Source of the DNA: Tyto alba
Lineage: Eukaryota; Chordata; Aves; Strigiformes; Tytonidae
Direction: 5' to 3'
DNA: 64,000 bases
NCBI RefSeq assembly: GCF_018691265.1
Contig: NW_024881296.1
Location: forward strand, 7,967,427 to 8,031,426
The stretch's first letter is position 1, and each line of letters begins with the position of its first letter. Under the pieces are notes generated by a model, which saw only the letters and a list, made by a program, of their open reading frames with translations, ran no database searches and was not told the origin of the DNA. The translations under genes were made by a program, and so were the position numbers. Shown piece by piece: positions 61,819-64,000 of the stretch.

Positions 61819-63872
61819 TCACGAGTCCCTCTCCTTTTTCACTTTCACATCTCCGGCCAGGATGGTGGCGATCTCCCCCTGCATGAAGGCCCAGGGGACG
61901 TTGGAGCCGACCAGGGGACACTTCTCCCCGCTGGGGCAATACACCTCCCCGCTGGCTCCCTGCTGCTTGATGCTCTGCCGGGAGCAGGGGAAGCAGAACT
62001 TGTGGGAGGGGACGGAGGGGCACTGCACGAAGTGGGTGTCCTCCAGGCGCTCGTGGCAGAGGGTACAACACAACGGGACGCTGGCGGCGAGGGACGAGTC
62101 CGGCAGGCTGGCGGGGTGGACGGGCTCCAGCCCCCCCGCCGCGTTGGCCCCCTGGCCCGGCACCTCCCTGCCGGGGCCCAGCCTTCTTTGGTTCATGGCG
62201 GAGGGAGAGGGGGGGCTGCTGCTGTTCCTCCGCGTGGTGGAGTGGACCTGGTTGGCGTCTTTGGAGGCGTGGTTGCCCCCGGCATTGTCCGCCACCAAAA
62301 TGAGGGCGGCCATAGGGGACTGGCCGTTCTGGGCCGCCTCGGGCGGCGTGGTCCGGTTGGAGTGGGGCGAGGCGGTGGGCGGCGGGGGCGACATGAAGGG
62401 GGCGGCCGTCAGCGGGAGCTTCATCCCTTCCGACGAGGTGGGCAGCCAGGGCTGCACCTCCCCGTTGATCTTCGGGGGGCCCGCCTCGCCCTCCGGTTCG
62501 GGGGAAGGTTTCCTCTTCCGGGCGGCCCGGGCCCCTGCGGAGGCAAAGAGGGGTAGAAGGGGGGGGGGGGGGGGGGGGGGGGGGAGGAGGAGGAGGGTGA
62601 GAAAGCAGCACGGTCGCAACGCACCGCCGAGCTCGGGGCTGCGGGGGGAAGGGGGGGGGGGCGGGGGTCACCGCCGTGCGACCGCAGGAACGGGTGGCCG
62701 CGGCCACCCAAGCCGTCGCCTCGGGCACCCGAAGACGCCCGGGACCCTCCGCCCCGCACGCCGGGATGGCACCCCCCCACCGCACCCACCCCCTTCCCGG
62801 CCCGCCGCCGCCCCCCCGCCGCCTCACCTGGCTTGGCCACGGCGCCGTTGGTCTCGTAGCCCAGCAGCCTGCCGCCCGCCATGCCCGGCTCCTTCTTGAA
62901 CTTGCTGTCGAAGGGGGGCACGGCGTGGCCGCCGTGCTGGTGCAGGGCCAGCAGCGTGTCCCGCACCGTCTTGGGCTTGGCCAGCCACTCCTGCTCGCCG
63001 CCCGCCCGGCCCTTGCCCTCGGCGGCCAGCTCCGCCGCCGCCGCCGCCGGCAGGCTCTCGGCCGATCCCCGCTTCTCCTTGGCGCCGCCGTCGTGTTCCC
63101 CCGCCGCGCCGCCGCCGCCGCCGCCCGAGGAGGAGGAGGAGGAGGAGGAGGAGACGGAGCCGGGGCGCTTGTGCCCCAGCTCGCCGGGCTGCCCCGCCGC
63201 CTGCCCCGCCGCCTGCGCCGCCGCCGCCGGCTGCTGGGGGACGGGCACGGCCATCGGGGCGGGCGCGGCGGAGATGGCGGCCAGCGAGGCGGCGGCGGCG
63301 GCGGCGGCGCGGCTGCCCAGGCCGCCGATGGCGGCGGGGAGCCCGGCGCCGTTCACCAGCGGCACCAGGGTCGGGGGCACGGCGTGCGTCCGCCGCGGGT
63401 TGGGGCTCTGCCGGTTGAGCTCGGGCGGCTCCTCGGGTTTGGGGAAGCCGTTGGGCACCAGGATGCCATTGACCTGCCGGCTGCCGCCGTACTCGGCGCC
63501 CAGGCGGGGCGGCGGCCGCTCGGCCGCCAGCGAGTAGCGCTCCAGGGGCTGCGGCGGGGGCCGCGCCGCCGCCTCCGCCGCCGCGGGGTGGCCGAGCTGC
63601 TGCTGCTGCGCCAGGAGCTCCTTGGCGGAGAGCGGCGGCTGCTTGGCGTGGGGCGGCGGCGGGGCCCGGCCCTCGGGGAAGCAGCCGTGCGCCCGCTTCA
63701 GCTGCCGCGCCGTGTCGATGACGAACTCCACGCGGTCGGCGCCCTCGTAGTTGACGCAGCCCCGGCAGACGGGCTCGGTGAAGTCCCAGATCATGGCCCA
63801 GGGCATGCGGGGCAGGTCGCACAGGTAGCACGACTGCCTGCGGGAAGCAGCCGCCACCGCCGCCGACGACAT
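61819..63872 (-). CDS. IRF2BP2: Interferon regulatory factor 2-binding protein 2, two coding exons
   Basis: Spliced CDS joins exon 1 (63872 to 62828) to exon 2 (62534 to 61819), 586 residues, against 587 in human. The nuclear family acts as co-regulator: it binds the IRF2 C-terminus, represses IRF2 and NFAT1 targets, and works with VGLL4/TEAD4 at VEGFA. Visible parts: N-terminal zinc finger (C15, C18, C36, C39, H62, C64) around the [17 protein letters not shown] core; Q89-92; low-complexity middle with Ala 189-195, Ser 241-249 and Gly 250-255; the conserved [14 protein letters not shown] block near 301-314; basic nuclear-localisation motif ARKRKPSP at 353-360; C-terminal RING-type finger with C504, C505, C508, C520, H526, C529, C532, C548 and C554; end KKERDS. 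The ATG at 63872 is the first in-frame ATG and places the zinc finger as in human. IRF2BP2 is favoured over IRF2BPL because the match spans the whole length and the long IRF2BPL polyglutamine is absent. IRF2BP1 is less likely. Function is inferred from the family. Confidence 0.97.
62535..62827 (-). other. IRF2BP2: IRF2BP2 intron, 293 bp, with a 26-base C tract
   Basis: On the minus strand exon 1 ends CCAG before GTGAGG (donor at 62827) and exon 2 starts after CCGCAG (acceptor ending at 62535). The codon split at the junction is 1+2 bases, giving Gly349, and restores the conserved [13 protein letters not shown] reading. The polypyrimidine tract is unusual: an uninterrupted run of 26 C on the transcribed strand (G run on plus at 62559-62584), with more C-rich sequence around 62650-62660. 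The intron has no stop in the exon 1 frame. Confidence 0.93.
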
Positions 63873-64000
63873 GTCCCGGCCCCGGGGCAGCGGCGAGCGC
63901 CCCCCGCTCCGGCTCCGGCCGCCGCCTCCTCCTCCGCCCCTCGCCACCGGAGTCCCGACGGGGAGGCTCGGGCGCCGCGGCCGCAGCGGGACCTTCCGCC
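63873..64000 (-). promoter_or_regulatory. IRF2BP2: IRF2BP2 5'UTR and proximal promoter, cut by the window edge
   Basis: This GC- and CpG-dense stretch lies directly upstream of the ATG. The start codon has G at -3 and T at +4, an acceptable context. The frame stays open leftward of the ATG to the window edge, but only a GTG (63947-63945) and no ATG occurs in it. The transcription start cannot be placed from sequence, and the rest of the promoter lies outside the window. Confidence 0.6.

Larger units (their letters stand above)
61800..64000. promoter_or_regulatory. CpG island covering the IRF2BP2 coding region
   Basis: GC content and CpG frequency rise sharply at about 61.8 kb and stay high to the window end, in contrast to the AT-rich 3'UTR next to it. 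This is normal for IRF2BP-family genes. The skew produces long spurious open frames on the opposite strand. Confidence 0.85.

Noticed and set aside
61862..62899. 345-codon open frame on plus across IRF2BP2 exon 2 and intron
   Set aside because: It is antisense to a well-supported conserved CDS and arises from high GC content; it has no recognisable domain. The plus frames at 61660-62556 and 62881-63537 are rejected for the same reason.
63873..63947. 25-codon N-terminal extension of IRF2BP2
   Set aside because: The start would be GTG, not ATG (63947-63945 on minus), and known vertebrate orthologues start just before the zinc finger. The ATG at 63872 fits the family.

Overview
The window looks like nuclear DNA from a sauropsid, most probably a bird. 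One protein-coding gene can be supported, IRF2BP2, on the minus strand at the right-hand end. The repeat remnants are a degenerate CR1 LINE, several eroded CORE-SINE/MIR copies and palindromic MITE-like amniote repeats. There are no Alu, L1 or young LTR elements. Repeat density is low, which fits a bird better than a turtle or crocodilian, but the species cannot be fixed from sequence alone.

Right end (about 58.95-64.0 kb). IRF2BP2 encodes a transcriptional co-regulator with an N-terminal zinc finger and a C-terminal RING-type finger. It has two coding exons (63872-62828 and 62534-61819) separated by a 293-bp GT-AG intron, giving a 586-residue protein. The coding region lies in a CpG island reaching the window edge. 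The probable 3'UTR runs left through AT-rich, homopolymer-rich DNA to a candidate poly(A) signal near 58.97 kb.

Region 56.0-58.5 kb holds G-rich sequence, a separate CpG island about 3.6 kb past the stop codon, a (GGGT)n run and a 40-base poly(A).

Everything from 1 to about 56 kb is non-coding as far as I can read. No recognisable protein, tRNA, rRNA or snRNA was found, and the short open frames resemble chance ORFs. Notable parts are old transposon remnants (4.1, 10.0, 11.2, 25.7, 29.5, 36.4, 42.3, 49.6 and 53.1 kb), a polypyrimidine stretch (27.9-28.3 kb) and a GA-rich stretch (33.7 kb). AT-rich blocks with clustered transcription-factor-like motifs (38.5-39.98, 44.2-44.6 and 52.85-53.0 kb) are candidate conserved enhancers. 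A small CpG-rich patch (40.2-40.7 kb) ends in a donor-like site.

In human, IRF2BP2 lies in a gene-poor interval with TARBP1 as the next gene on its 3' side. The left 58 kb would match that regulatory desert, but no TARBP1 exon is visible, so this synteny is inferred. No new enzymatic or defence system was seen; the points of interest are regulatory candidates and features of IRF2BP2 itself.
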